64,000 nucleotides of DNA, from assembly GCF_900104655.1 (NCBI RefSeq), contig NZ_FNWD01000002.1:2216246-2280245 (forward strand), in the 5' to 3' direction. Position numbers and translations under genes: made by a program. Below the pieces are notes generated by a model, which searched no databases, had not been told where the DNA came from, and saw only the letters and a program-made list of their open reading frames with translations. This document shows positions 45,901-54,509 of this stretch, one piece after another. How positions within the stretch are numbered: the stretch's first letter is position 1; each line of letters opens with the position of its first letter. This DNA comes from Millionella massiliensis (GTDB lineage Bacteria; Bacteroidota; Bacteroidia; Bacteroidales; Rikenellaceae).

Positions 45901-46203
45901 ATAATTACCAGAGGATTGTTGGTCGTACTGCATCACGATACCGTCGATCACATAGATCGGAGAGTTGTTCTTGCTCAGCGACTTGTTACCACGGATCGTT
46001 ACGCTCGGGGCAGTCGTTACACCACCGGCACCACCGGTCGAAATACGCACACCGGCTACCTTACCCTGGAGGGCGTTGGCAGGGCTCAGCGTGTTGGTAC
46101 GAGCCAATTCGTCACCCTTTACCGTAGAGGTAGCATAACCCAGCGCACGGTTCTGTTTACGACCACCCATGGCCGTAACTGTCACCGCCTCTGTCTGTAA
46201 GGC
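42982..46203 (-). CDS. Silent SusC body without start (cassette B)
   Basis: This 1073-codon SusC begins in frame at ALQTEAV, encoded by the 20-bp site. It lacks the signal peptide, the carboxypeptidase-regulatory-like domain and any plausible start codon; the codons upstream (LFCCFC, from a T-rich stretch) are not a protein N-terminus. Plug and barrel are intact to the terminal SFSLNLRF. Joined to the A module it would give a 1173-residue transporter. The 5' part (44420-46203) appears identical to cassette D at the nucleotide level. The stretch between susC and susD resembles that of A. Confidence 0.9.
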   Translation of the reverse strand, partial: ALQTEAVTVTAMGGRKQNRALGYATSTVKGDELARTNTLSPANALQGKVAGVRISTGGAGGVTTAPSVTIRGNKSLSKNNSPIYVIDGIVMQYDQQSSGNYWTVESGTMYGNQLKNLNPDDYESVTVLKGAAATSLYGSRGANGAIVITTKSGKARKGIGVEVNYSHEWGVIYENSLPLQNTYGMGSYGNGYEGDLMPGVSSTATSYTSVSWGPSFESMKGQQIYQYYKYYKEGGIENPLEDFVAYPNNWKAMYQNSNYDNVSVALTGGSEKATYRLSYGYTNGDGNMPNNNFNRHSINFTTNGKINDVFSANLNLQYSNSNTLNANNYTGFSMITNYYTNRNTDLEWYKDHYISEDGRSFIGGVTNSYFNTYNSLLQNIAENNVNRNEQTLITQLGLNAQFTDWLDASVSVTYNNWQIFTETKNAGYLKTGQYAISGSTSSSYDGTAQIHGNKRFLDDNLGLDVRVFAQLYGNAVGASYNKSTKNGLVVPGVFSFANSKDPITQSEMGVGKSNRNSMTLGVGGAINLDWKDQVFLEFTARNDWLSSLLYPTWIPYGQNNYSVFYPSVNLSWVFSDTFQINPDVLSFGKLRASFAQVGMGTGAYSTASGAGGFSIGSVYSPSNSALTTASFNNGTLPNYDLKPEVQSSWEFGADLRFLNGVIGVDVAYYKTNTRNQILSLAAVSESGVSSQLINAGNIQNQGWEIQLDFAPIRTRTVTWNIGANWSRNRGKIKELANGIDYYTVTGYAWDGSMTPGVYAFEGGEYGVFCSGNGYGYLTPIARYNNASDPNDYRNGMKLIHIAGKYGETNVPGTEFPTNMVYDYVSAGDITGYFGDNASYWGGASNRTQILGYVEPDFDFGFNTNVMVNLPNNSGSIDFYAQIDGRSGGDLAIGNKYYFDGRGSAEYTLYGRDEKHGGVARVNYKGETVMNGIIPQDVVFYTGSTVTSMKTGEEVDLAGMTFQEAVDAGHIQPVLASTWNGYATGWPEQQMAKQSYVALRELTLGYNFPEKWIKHVGLQSARLAFTARNLCYIYNGTGIGVNPDGNLSNNSLTPYNYATTPFVRNFSFSLNLRF
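46184..46203 (-). repeat. Recombination site candidate P2
   Basis: Same 20-bp sequence as P1 in inverse orientation. The flank outside the cassette reads tgttgtttttgt on the minus strand, as at P3. Confidence 0.8.
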
Positions 46204-46693
46204 ACAAAAACAACAAAAAAGCAATTGTTTTACAACGATTTACACAAATGGCCATCATTGAAAATTGCTTGGAGATGTTGAAAAATATCACCAGATATGT
46301 TTTGCCAAGAATGACCTTTATCAAATGTGAGAATCAAACAAAAACGGATTGTTTATGGAATAGAAAGATTCTCCTCATCAGACGTTCTCATTTTAATGAT
46401 CACCTATTCTCTCTCTGTCAAAGAAAATTCAAAATATAACAATTAAGGTATATTCTTAACAAATCAGCAAATTCTTATACTGACAATGATGAATGATTGC
46501 TGGAAAAAACATTACTTTGCATCGACAAAACCAAGAACGATTAAGTACTGTCGTTTAGTTGTTAGGAAGACAATCCCGTTGGGGTAAAAACGGTGTCTGC
46601 TCGAATTGAGAGTAATGCTGTCCGTAAAATACAACCGGGATTCTAACTAAACAGAGAACTAATCACCGAGAAAACATACCTAAAGCATAACAC
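46204..46693. other. AT-rich gap between P2 and the aminotransferase gene
   Basis: About 490 bases of markedly AT-rich DNA, in contrast to the GC-rich surroundings. Stop codons are frequent and no gene is recognised. It may carry the aminotransferase promoter. Confidence 0.6.
46512..46519 (+). promoter_or_regulatory. Weak -7-like box for the aminotransferase gene
   Basis: TTACTTTG differs from TAnnTTTG at one position; a TTG lies 15-20 bases upstream. It is about 175 bases before the ATG. Confidence 0.35.
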
Positions 46694-47800
46694 ATGGAGA
46701 TCAAAAAAAGTGGCGCCGCGCTCTCGAAAATCGTACAGATCGGCGAGAAACTCAAAAAACTGACTGCCGAAACTGGACAGGAATACCTCCCTTTGAACCG
46801 TGGGGTTAATGCCGTAGTCAACATTGATCTGTCTGAGGTTGTCAAGAATATTGACTTCAACTCGAATGACATTCAGGTTTATCCTCCGGGACCTGGTTTT
46901 CCTGCATTGCGTCAAGCCATCAACGAAGAGTATTTCGGGGGTAAATCGTCGCCCGATAATATTCTGATCTCGGCTGGCGGTATGAATGCCTTGGACCTGG
47001 TGGTACAAGCGGTCGGCATGGGGAAACTCTACCTGCCGGTCTACTATTGGGGATGTTATTTCCAAATGCTTACCGTTCGTGGAGTAGGAAGTGCCGAATA
47101 CATGGCACAAAGCGATCTCGAGAACATGATTCCCGAACTTCAAGGCAATGCGGTCTTGATCTGCGATCCGGGTAATCCGCTGGGCGAAAAGTATGACGAT
47201 GATCAACAATTCGCTTTGATTAAAAAGTTGAATGATGCAGGCGTCGTGGTCTTCTTCGACAGTCCTTACCGCCGAATCTTCTACGACCGTACCGACAATT
47301 ACTACCAGCGTCTGATGGCCCTCGAGAATGTAGTTATCACGGAAAGTTTCAGCAAGTCGGTTGGTTTGAGTGGTCAGCGTTTGGGCTTCATCCACACTAC
47401 CAATAAGGAGTTGCACGATGAGCTTGAGATTCGTCTGATGTACTGCACAAATGGGGTCAACGCGTTTGCACAACAACTGGTTCTCCGCCTGCTGACGGCG
47501 CCTGAAGGTATTAAAGCAGCCAACGACTTTAAAGCTGCAACTTCGCGTGACATCGCCTTGAACATCGAGTACCTGAAACAGCGTGGTCTGTTGGCCGAAG
47601 AGTACTATCATGCCAGCACCCCGACCGGTATTTTCGTTGTTGTAAATCGTACGGAGGAAGAGTTGCTGGCCCACCACATCGGTAGCGTATCTCTTTCTTT
47701 CTTCACCAAGAGCCAAAAAGAAAAAGCTTCGAAGTTCGCGCGTATCTGTGTATCGGCGCCTCATCAGAAGTTTGTCAAATACTTCGATCAGGTTCAATAA
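46694..47800 (+). CDS. Class I/II PLP-dependent aminotransferase
   Basis: This 368-residue fold-type I aminotransferase has no membrane segment. The PLP-binding lysine is Lys221 in SFSKSVGLSGQRLG. The substrate/cofactor landmarks YPPGPGFPALRQAI, SAGGMNALDLVVQA, CDPGNPLGEKYDDD and VVFFDSPYRRIFYD are all visible. The motif set is that of aspartate/aromatic aminotransferase relatives; the substrate is not predictable. It lies alone between two opposed recombination sites (P2 and P3) with its own terminator, so P2-P3 recombination would flip it as a unit. No link to SusC/SusD function is evident. Confidence 0.88.
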   Translation: MEIKKSGAALSKIVQIGEKLKKLTAETGQEYLPLNRGVNAVVNIDLSEVVKNIDFNSNDIQVYPPGPGFPALRQAINEEYFGGKSSPDNILISAGGMNALDLVVQAVGMGKLYLPVYYWGCYFQMLTVRGVGSAEYMAQSDLENMIPELQGNAVLICDPGNPLGEKYDDDQQFALIKKLNDAGVVVFFDSPYRRIFYDRTDNYYQRLMALENVVITESFSKSVGLSGQRLGFIHTTNKELHDELEIRLMYCTNGVNAFAQQLVLRLLTAPEGIKAANDFKAATSRDIALNIEYLKQRGLLAEEYYHASTPTGIFVVVNRTEEELLAHHIGSVSLSFFTKSQKEKASKFARICVSAPHQKFVKYFDQVQ

Positions 47801-47839
47801 CCTCCTTCACAGAACAAATAAAAGCGTTGTAATTGTTGC

Positions 47840-47884
47840 AGACTGGCTGGGCGATATTTATATCGTCCAGCCAGTCTTATTTTA
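47840..47884 (+). terminator. Intrinsic terminator of the aminotransferase gene
   Basis: Arms agactggctgg and ccagccagtct enclose a partly self-complementary loop and are followed by TATTTT. Confidence 0.8.
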
Positions 47885-48265
47885 GAAAAGTTAGACGATT
47901 CTCTCTAACTCATAAATACTTATCGCAGAACAACTTTGGGAAAAGTAATTAGCAGGATAATATCTCCTTGAACCAGCAATTCACTATAGGATTATTTTTT
48001 TTAAGCTCTTACATAAGTTATCAGAATGAATACCATAATGTTTTAAATCACAGTCTTCATTATCAATGAGTCAATGAAAATTATACAATTGTCATCGCAA
48101 CTTAAGTGTATCTCGTATAAACGCGATCTCGAGCGTGCTCTCCCATAACAATCCATAATTATCCAGTTCTTGGTAGAGTATTTGGCATCTCATCCTATCA
48201 ATCGATTTTTACAGCAGAAATCCACGTAACGCACTAATAATTAATTGAATAAATGTTGTTTTTGT
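47885..48265. other. AT-rich gap between the aminotransferase gene and P3
   Basis: About 380 bases, very AT-rich, without a recognisable gene or promoter with signal peptide. It ends in tgttgtttttgt directly before site P3. Confidence 0.6.
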
Positions 48266-48285
48266 GCCTTACAGACAGAGGCGGT
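48266..48285 (+). repeat. Recombination site candidate P3
   Basis: Identical 20-bp sequence in the same orientation as P1; the left flank matches P2. Confidence 0.8.
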
Positions 48286-51200
48286 GACAGTTACGGCCAT
48301 GGGTGGTCGTAAACAGAACCGTGCGCTGGGTTATGCTACCTCTACGGTAAAGGGTGACGAACTGGCTCGTACCAACACGCTGAGCCCCGCCAACGCCCTT
48401 CAGGGTAAGGTAGCCGGTGTGCGTATTTCGACCGGTGGTGCCGGTGGTATTACGACCGCTCCGAGCGTGACGATCCGTGGTAACAAGTCGCTGAACAAGA
48501 ACAACTCTCCGATCTATGTAATCGACGGTATCGTGATGCAGTACGATCAGCAAGGTGCCGGTGGTTACTTCTCTGTAAGCGAAAGCACCATGTACGGTAA
48601 CCAGTTGAAGAACCTGAACCCGGACGACTACGAATCAGTAACCGTTCTGAAAGGTGCAGCCGCAACTTCGCTGTACGGTTCTCGTGGTGCCAACGGTGCT
48701 ATCGTGATCACCACCAAGAGCGGTAAAGCCCGCAAAGGTATCGGTGTGGAAGTAAACTACTCTCACGAATGGGGTACCATCTACGATCCTTCACTGCCGT
48801 TGCAGAACGAATACGGTATGGGTCGTTACAACAACGGTTATGAAGGCGACATGATTCCTGGTATTGGTTCTACCGCCACTGCTTATACTGCCGGTTCTTG
48901 GGGTCCCTCTTTTGAATCGATGAAAGGCCAGCAGGTTTATCAATACTACAAGTATTTTGAAGATGAAGGTATTGAGAACCCTGCAGAAGATTTCGTAGCC
49001 TATCCGGACAACTGGAAAGCCATGTACCAGAACAGTAACTACGACAACGTAACTGTAGCACTGACCGGTGGTTCGGAAAAAGCAACCTATCGTCTCTCTT
49101 ACGGTTATACGAACGGCGACGGTAACATGAAGAACAACAACTTCAACCGTCACTCGATCAACTTCACCACCAACGGTAAGATCAACGACGTCTTCTCGAC
49201 CAACCTGAACATCCAGTACTCGAACTCGAATACCCTGAATGCAAACAACTACACTGGTTTTGCAATGATTACGAACTACTATGCCAACCGTAATACGGAC
49301 CTGGCGTGGTATCGCGATCACTACATTGCTCCGGACGGCAAGTCGTATATCGGAGGTCTTTCTGGTAACTTCTCTTCCTTCAACTCGTTGCTTACTGATC
49401 AAGTTGAAAAAAACATTAACCGCAACGAACAGACCATCATTGCTCAGTTGGGTATCAACGCTCAGTTCACCGATTGGTTGGATGCCAGTGTCAGCCTGAC
49501 CTACAATAACTGGCAGATCTTTACCGAAGAAAAGCAAACCGGTTATCTTACTTCAGGTAAATATGCCATCAGTGGCAGCACCTCATCGTCATACGACGGT
49601 ACCGCTCAGATCCACGGTAACAAACGTTTCCTGGATGACAACCTCGGTCTGGATGCCCGCGTCTTCGCTCAGTTGTATGGTAACGCCGTAGGCGCTTCTT
49701 ATAACAAGAGCACTCGTGGTGGTCTGATCACCCCCGGTCTGTTCACCTTCGCCAACTCGAAGGAACCGATTACCCAGTCTGAAATGGGCGTTGGCAAATC
49801 GAACCGTAACTCGATGACCCTCGGTGTCGGTGCAGCAGTCAACCTTGACTGGAAAGACCAGGTCTTCCTGGAAGTAACTGCCCGTAACGACTGGCTGAGC
49901 TCGCTGCTCTATCCGACTTGGATCCCCTACGGTCAGAACAACTACTCGGTATTCTATCCTTCGGTGAACCTGTCGTGGGTATTCTCGGATACCTTCCAGA
50001 TCAACTCGGATGTTCTCTCGTTCGGTAAACTGCGTGCTTCGTTCGCACAGGTAGGTATGGGTACCGGCGCTTACTCGACCGCCAGCGGGGCCGGTGGCTT
50101 TGGTGTAGGTTCCATGTACGGTCCGACCAACACCGCATTGCTGAGCGCAAGCTTCAACAACGGAACTCTTCCGAACTACGACCTGAAACCTGAAGTACAG
50201 AGTTCATGGGAATTCGGTGCCGACCTCCGCTTCCTGAACGGTGCGATCGGTGTCGACGTAGCTTACTACAAAACCAACACCCGTAACCAGATCCTTTCGC
50301 TGAGCGCCGTATCGGAATCTGGCGTAGGTTCGCAGTTGGTTAACGCCGGTAACATCCAGAACCAGGGTTGGGAAATCCAACTTGACTTCGCTCCGATCCG
50401 TACCCGTACCGTAACCTGGAACATCGGTGCCAACTGGAGCCGCAACCGCGGTAAGATTATTGAACTGGCCAACAATGTCGACTACTACACGGTAACCGGT
50501 TATGCATGGGACGGTTCGATGACCCCGGGTGTTTATGCCTTCGAAGGCGGTGAATATGGTGTCTTCTGCTCCGGTAACGGTTATGGTTTCCTGGATCCGA
50601 TCGCTAAATATTATAACGCCAACGATCCGAAAGATTACCGCAATGGTATGAAGTACATCCACATTGCTGGTAAAGTTGGTGAATCCACCGTTCCGGGTAC
50701 CCAGTTCCCGACCAACATGTACTACGACTATGTCGGTGCCAGCAACATTACCGGTTACTTCGGTTCAGAAGCCTCGTACTGGGGTGGCAAGGAAAATCGT
50801 ACCGAAATTCTGGGTTATGTAGAACCCGACTTCGACTTCGGTTTCAACACCAACGTAATGGTTAACCTGCCGAACAACAGCGGTTCGATCGACTTCTACG
50901 CTCAGATCGACGGTCGCTCGGGTGGTGACCTGGCCATCGGTAACAAATACTACTACGACGGTAACGGTAATGCCGAATACACCCTGTACGGCCGTGACAA
51001 AGAACACGGCGGTGTAAATCGTATCAACTACAAAGGCGAAACCGTATGCAACGGTGTCGTTCCGGAAGACGTGGTATTCTACACCGGTTCGACCGTAACG
51101 AGCATGAAGACCGGTGAAGAGGTTGACCTCTCTGGTATGACCTTCCGTGAAGCTTACGAAGCCGGTCACATCCAGCCGATCCTCGCTTCGGCTTGGGGAC

Positions 51201-51484
51201 AGTATGCAGTAGGCTGGCCCGAACAGCAGATGGCAAAACAGAGCTACGTAGCCCTTCGTGAGTTGACCCTGGGTTACAACTTCCCGGAAAAATGGATCAA
51301 ACACGTAGGTCTGCAGTCGGCTCGTCTGGCTTTCACCGCACGTAACCTCTGCTACATCTACAACGGTACCGGTATCGGTGTGAACCCGGATGGCAACCTG
51401 TCGAACAACTCGCTGACTCCGTACAACTACGCTACCACTCCGTTCATGCGTAACTTCTCGTTCTCGCTGAATCTGAGATTCTAA
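48266..51484 (+). CDS. Silent SusC body without start (cassette C)
   Basis: This 1072-codon SusC begins at ALQTEAV on site P3. It has no signal peptide or N-terminal domain; the open frame extends a few codons upstream (an ATG at 48245 gives MNKCCFC), which is not a signal sequence. Plug and barrel are complete to SFSLNLRF. It differs from A, B and D mainly in external-loop stretches (e.g. YDPSLPLQNEYGMGRYNNG, FEDEGIENPAEDF), as expected for surface-exposed variable regions. It has the same orientation as A. Joined to the A module it would encode 1172 residues. Confidence 0.9.
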   Translation, partial: ALQTEAVTVTAMGGRKQNRALGYATSTVKGDELARTNTLSPANALQGKVAGVRISTGGAGGITTAPSVTIRGNKSLNKNNSPIYVIDGIVMQYDQQGAGGYFSVSESTMYGNQLKNLNPDDYESVTVLKGAAATSLYGSRGANGAIVITTKSGKARKGIGVEVNYSHEWGTIYDPSLPLQNEYGMGRYNNGYEGDMIPGIGSTATAYTAGSWGPSFESMKGQQVYQYYKYFEDEGIENPAEDFVAYPDNWKAMYQNSNYDNVTVALTGGSEKATYRLSYGYTNGDGNMKNNNFNRHSINFTTNGKINDVFSTNLNIQYSNSNTLNANNYTGFAMITNYYANRNTDLAWYRDHYIAPDGKSYIGGLSGNFSSFNSLLTDQVEKNINRNEQTIIAQLGINAQFTDWLDASVSLTYNNWQIFTEEKQTGYLTSGKYAISGSTSSSYDGTAQIHGNKRFLDDNLGLDARVFAQLYGNAVGASYNKSTRGGLITPGLFTFANSKEPITQSEMGVGKSNRNSMTLGVGAAVNLDWKDQVFLEVTARNDWLSSLLYPTWIPYGQNNYSVFYPSVNLSWVFSDTFQINSDVLSFGKLRASFAQVGMGTGAYSTASGAGGFGVGSMYGPTNTALLSASFNNGTLPNYDLKPEVQSSWEFGADLRFLNGAIGVDVAYYKTNTRNQILSLSAVSESGVGSQLVNAGNIQNQGWEIQLDFAPIRTRTVTWNIGANWSRNRGKIIELANNVDYYTVTGYAWDGSMTPGVYAFEGGEYGVFCSGNGYGFLDPIAKYYNANDPKDYRNGMKYIHIAGKVGESTVPGTQFPTNMYYDYVGASNITGYFGSEASYWGGKENRTEILGYVEPDFDFGFNTNVMVNLPNNSGSIDFYAQIDGRSGGDLAIGNKYYYDGNGNAEYTLYGRDKEHGGVNRINYKGETVCNGVVPEDVVFYTGSTVTSMKTGEEVDLSGMTFREAYEAGHIQPILASAWGQYAVGWPEQQMAKQSYVALRELTLGYNFPEKWIKHVGLQSARLAFTARNLCYIYNGTGIGVNPDGNLSNNSLTPYNYATTPFMRNFSFSLNLRF

Positions 51485-51509
51485 TTCAATCACAAGAAAA
51501 AGACAGCAT

Positions 51510-53660
51510 ATGAAACTAACAAAATATATCATCGGCGGTTTGGCAGCTCTGGCCCTTGTCGGTTGTAAAGACAAGATGCGCGAGTTGAACACCAACCCCG
51601 ACACGATCGGGAGTACCGATCCGCGATACCTGTTCCTGGGTGCGATGAGCGACCTCGACTACGATTCGCGTGGCGCGGCGACTCAAAAATGGCAAACGGC
51701 TATCAACATGCAGTATTTTGTGCATCAAGATGGAGCCGGGAATGGAACGTATTGTAACGACCAGGCCATGAGTTGGTCGGGTATTCCTGCTACGGGCTAC
51801 CACTATGACTGGTACAAAAGCAGAGGTTACCGACTGGTATCGATCATGAACTACATTGACGACAACCTGGATGAGACCGAAGCTCTGAAATATCAGGATC
51901 TTCGTGCCATCTGCGGTATCGTGAAGATCTACGAATCGTTCCGTATCTTCCAGAACTACGGTGCCAACGTCTATTCGCAGGCTTTCAAAGGGATCACCGA
52001 AGGTATCACTCTTCCGGAGTATGACATCTTCAACAACGAGACCTACGAAGCTATGGATGATGAACTGGCCAGCTACATCGCCGTTCTGGAACAACCGGCC
52101 AATGAAGGTACTGCAGACTTGGGCATGTATGACCCGATCTACGGTTATGAACTTCCGGAAGGTGCTCCGGCTGCTAAAGTGGCTCCGGCTGTTCGTGGTA
52201 ATTATACTGAGCAGCGTACCCTGTGGAAGAAGTTTGCCAACTCGTACCGTCTCTACATGGCCTGGATCATGAAGAATGCCGATCAGGCTCGTTTCGACAA
52301 AGTGCTGGCTGAAACCAGCGCTTCGGGGCGTTTCGAAACTGCTGAAGACGGTGCATTCGTTTATCTGAATGGCCCGTCGAGCAGCGGTGGTGTTTACCAG
52401 TCTGCCGAAAGTACTGACATCAGTTGGCGTTATGCAGTAACGGATAACTTTATCAGCTATCTGAAAAATCTGGACGACCCACGTCTGCCGCTGCTGGCTC
52501 GTGCCAACAACCTGTTCGAAGACAACAGCGCGCTGCAATGGATCAAAGCTTACTATCCGGACTCGCTGGAAAAACGCATGGTTTATGACAGCGAGACCAA
52601 GACCTGGAGTCTGCAAAGCTGGAATGGCGTATTTGATTTCTGGACAAATCCGATGCTGGCTTACCAGGGTCAGTCGGCCAACCCGTACGATGCCGACAAA
52701 ACCAATGCCGGTAAATTGTGGGGCCAGCTCTACTTTACGTTCCGCTTCTACGCTCCTGGCTACAAACCCGGAGATGAAGAGCACAACAAGACGCTCTTCC
52801 CGTGGACGGTAACCAACCCGAACGACCCGACTGATACCTACACCATCGTGTCCAGAGCCGATACATCGTTCCAAATCGAGGTATGCTGCCGTCCGCAAGG
52901 ACGTTATTACAAATCGGCCGGTGGTGACTACGGTTCGAATAATGACGGTCTTAACGGTTTTGACGGTACTTCTGATGACCGCTGGAGTCTGTACTTCCGT
53001 AACCCGATTTACACCTATCCGGAATACTGCTTCATGATGGCTTACCTGACCCTCGACGGGGTTAACACCGGTAAATCGGCCGATGAATGGTATAACAATG
53101 GTGTAACTTCTGCTATGGAAGAACTGCAGGGTACTGCAATTCGCAGCAACATCCAGGTTGCGACGAATCTGGAACATACCCACACTGACGATCGATATGG
53201 TTTGCGCTACATCAACCCGGAAATCAAAGGTATCAATGATAACGGCGTGTACAGCATTACCGACAAGATCGCTCCTTATGTAAGCAGCGTAGCCCTGTCC
53301 ACCTTCTCTGGTGTTGAAGCTCAGAAAGCTGCCGTTGTGGGCCAGATGTGGATCTACGGTTATACCGACCCGGTTAAAGTATGGGACTGGTGGCGTATCA
53401 CCGGTTATCCGACCATCAAACACATCGAGTCTCCGGCCGATCGTCCCTCCGACCGTCTGCCCTACTGGATGGAGCCCCATGCTAGTGATGACAACGAAAC
53501 TGTCCTCGAGTGGCCGCGTCGTGCATCGCTGCCGCAGCCTGACGCTGCCAATAACGACAACTACAATGCTACCCGCGATGAGTTGATGAAACAACCCAAC
53601 TACGGTACCACCTACGGTGACAACTCCGGACGTATCTACTGGGATACTCAGGGCTTGTAG
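51510..53660 (+). CDS. SusD-like lipoprotein (silent cassette C)
   Basis: This 716-residue SusD family protein has lipobox Cys19. Its middle differs strongly from the other copies (e.g. YGYELPEGAPAAKVAPAVRG), while the ends are shared (N-terminal 33 residues and GRIYWDTQGL). It is intact but expected to be silent because no expression module precedes the cassette. It begins 25 bases after the susC stop, with a spacer (ttcaatca) shared only with cassette D. A terminator follows. Confidence 0.9.
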   Translation: MKLTKYIIGGLAALALVGCKDKMRELNTNPDTIGSTDPRYLFLGAMSDLDYDSRGAATQKWQTAINMQYFVHQDGAGNGTYCNDQAMSWSGIPATGYHYDWYKSRGYRLVSIMNYIDDNLDETEALKYQDLRAICGIVKIYESFRIFQNYGANVYSQAFKGITEGITLPEYDIFNNETYEAMDDELASYIAVLEQPANEGTADLGMYDPIYGYELPEGAPAAKVAPAVRGNYTEQRTLWKKFANSYRLYMAWIMKNADQARFDKVLAETSASGRFETAEDGAFVYLNGPSSSGGVYQSAESTDISWRYAVTDNFISYLKNLDDPRLPLLARANNLFEDNSALQWIKAYYPDSLEKRMVYDSETKTWSLQSWNGVFDFWTNPMLAYQGQSANPYDADKTNAGKLWGQLYFTFRFYAPGYKPGDEEHNKTLFPWTVTNPNDPTDTYTIVSRADTSFQIEVCCRPQGRYYKSAGGDYGSNNDGLNGFDGTSDDRWSLYFRNPIYTYPEYCFMMAYLTLDGVNTGKSADEWYNNGVTSAMEELQGTAIRSNIQVATNLEHTHTDDRYGLRYINPEIKGINDNGVYSITDKIAPYVSSVALSTFSGVEAQKAAVVGQMWIYGYTDPVKVWDWWRITGYPTIKHIESPADRPSDRLPYWMEPHASDDNETVLEWPRRASLPQPDAANNDNYNATRDELMKQPNYGTTYGDNSGRIYWDTQGL

Positions 53661-53678
53661 TAGTATCTTCCTTGTTAG

Positions 53679-53714
53679 TAGAATCCTGTCAGGAACTTTC
53701 CTGGCAGGATTCTA
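53679..53714 (+). terminator. Intrinsic terminator of cassette C
   Basis: Arms tagaatcctg and caggattcta pair and continue through gtcagg/cctggc. The T-run downstream is weak. Confidence 0.7.
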
Positions 53715-54006
53715 TCTGCTTAATTCTTCTAACTTCTTCTCGGTGTTAGTATTCTTCTGAGGAAAAGAAGTTCATATTAGCCTCCATGTAAAGATCCAGG
53801 TCCAAGATATTTGCATAGGAGGCTTCTCTATTTAAAAATGTTATAGTGATGCTGCACTGAGGCTACTAGATAGTCGCATGTGTTTTCGAAAATGTAACTA
53901 GAAGTTCCGAGTTGAAAGTTAGCCTACACAGATATACTGGCTCGATGAACAATTGATACAGCAGGTCCCGTCTATGGGAAGAATATATAATTGCAGTACT
54001 TATGTA

Positions 54007-54048
54007 GAGAAGGATCCTGCCCGAAAATTTTCGGGCAGGATTCTTCTC
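54007..54048 (-). terminator. Terminator belonging to the susD remnant
   Basis: Arms gagaaggatcctgcccga and tcgggcaggattcttctc pair almost perfectly. It is closely related to the cassette B terminator. Confidence 0.75.
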
Positions 54049-54077
54049 ATTTAAAACTCTACTTATGAGTCGTTTGA

Positions 54078-54330
54078 CTACAAGCCTTGAGTATTCCAGA
54101 AAATACGACCGGCATTATCATTAGTCGTACCATAGTTGGCTTGTTTAAGCAACTCATTGCGAGCTGCGTTGTAGTTATTGTTGTTGGCAGCCTCAGGCTG
54201 CGGCAGCGAACCACGACGCGGAAATTCGAGAGCAGTTTCGTAGTCTGCATTTACGTGGGGTTCCACCCAGTAGGGCAGATGGTCGGTGGGGCGATCAGCC
54301 GGAGTTTCGACTTCCACGATCTTCGGGTAA
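54078..54330 (-). pseudogene. SusD C-terminal remnant (decayed fifth cassette, E)
   Basis: About 84 codons match the C-terminal end of the B and D SusD proteins (GYPKIVEVETPADRPTD, EFPRRGSLPQPEAANN, GRIFWNTQGL). The match stops abruptly at about 54330, where unrelated sequence begins, and there is no start, lipobox or susC. Its stop codon, downstream flank and terminator resemble those of cassette B. The C/E pair therefore repeats the convergent A/B arrangement, suggesting a duplicated pair whose second member lost everything but its tail. Confidence 0.85.
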
Positions 54331-54426
54331 CCTCTAATGTATTTCGAGCCCGATAAGTCGACAAAACATTTCCGGGGTTTTTAAATGTCTCGCCGCGCGC
54401 TGTTCCGGGGCAGAGATTAACGCCAA

Positions 54427-54473
54427 AAGCAAGAGCCGGGAGAATGTACGTTTTCTCCCGGCTCTTGCTTTTA
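54427..54473 (-). terminator. Intrinsic terminator of fabI
   Basis: Arms aagcaagagccgggagaa and ttctcccggctcttgctt pair perfectly; short T-runs lie on both sides. Confidence 0.85.
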
Positions 54474-54509
54474 AAACGGTTATTTTCGTGGGTCCTGCGA
54501 TGCGCTGAT

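Larger units (their letters stand above)
53661..54077. other. AT-rich convergent gap between cassette C and the susD remnant
   Basis: 417 bases without a gene; it repeats the plan of the A/B gap: a terminator for the plus-strand cassette, a shared ctcggtgttagta stretch, a weak agcctcc / ggaggct hairpin, and a terminator for the minus-strand unit. Confidence 0.6.

Noticed and set aside
46694-47797. Long open frame antisense to the aminotransferase gene (about 384 codons)
   Set aside because: It mirrors a well-supported aminotransferase gene with intact PLP site; the antisense product matches nothing recognisable.
48245-48265. ATG at 48245 as a real start of cassette C susC
   Set aside because: It would give MNKCCFC before the plug, with no signal peptide or N-terminal domain, so an outer-membrane transporter could not be exported. 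The T-rich flank is shared with P2, where no ATG exists.
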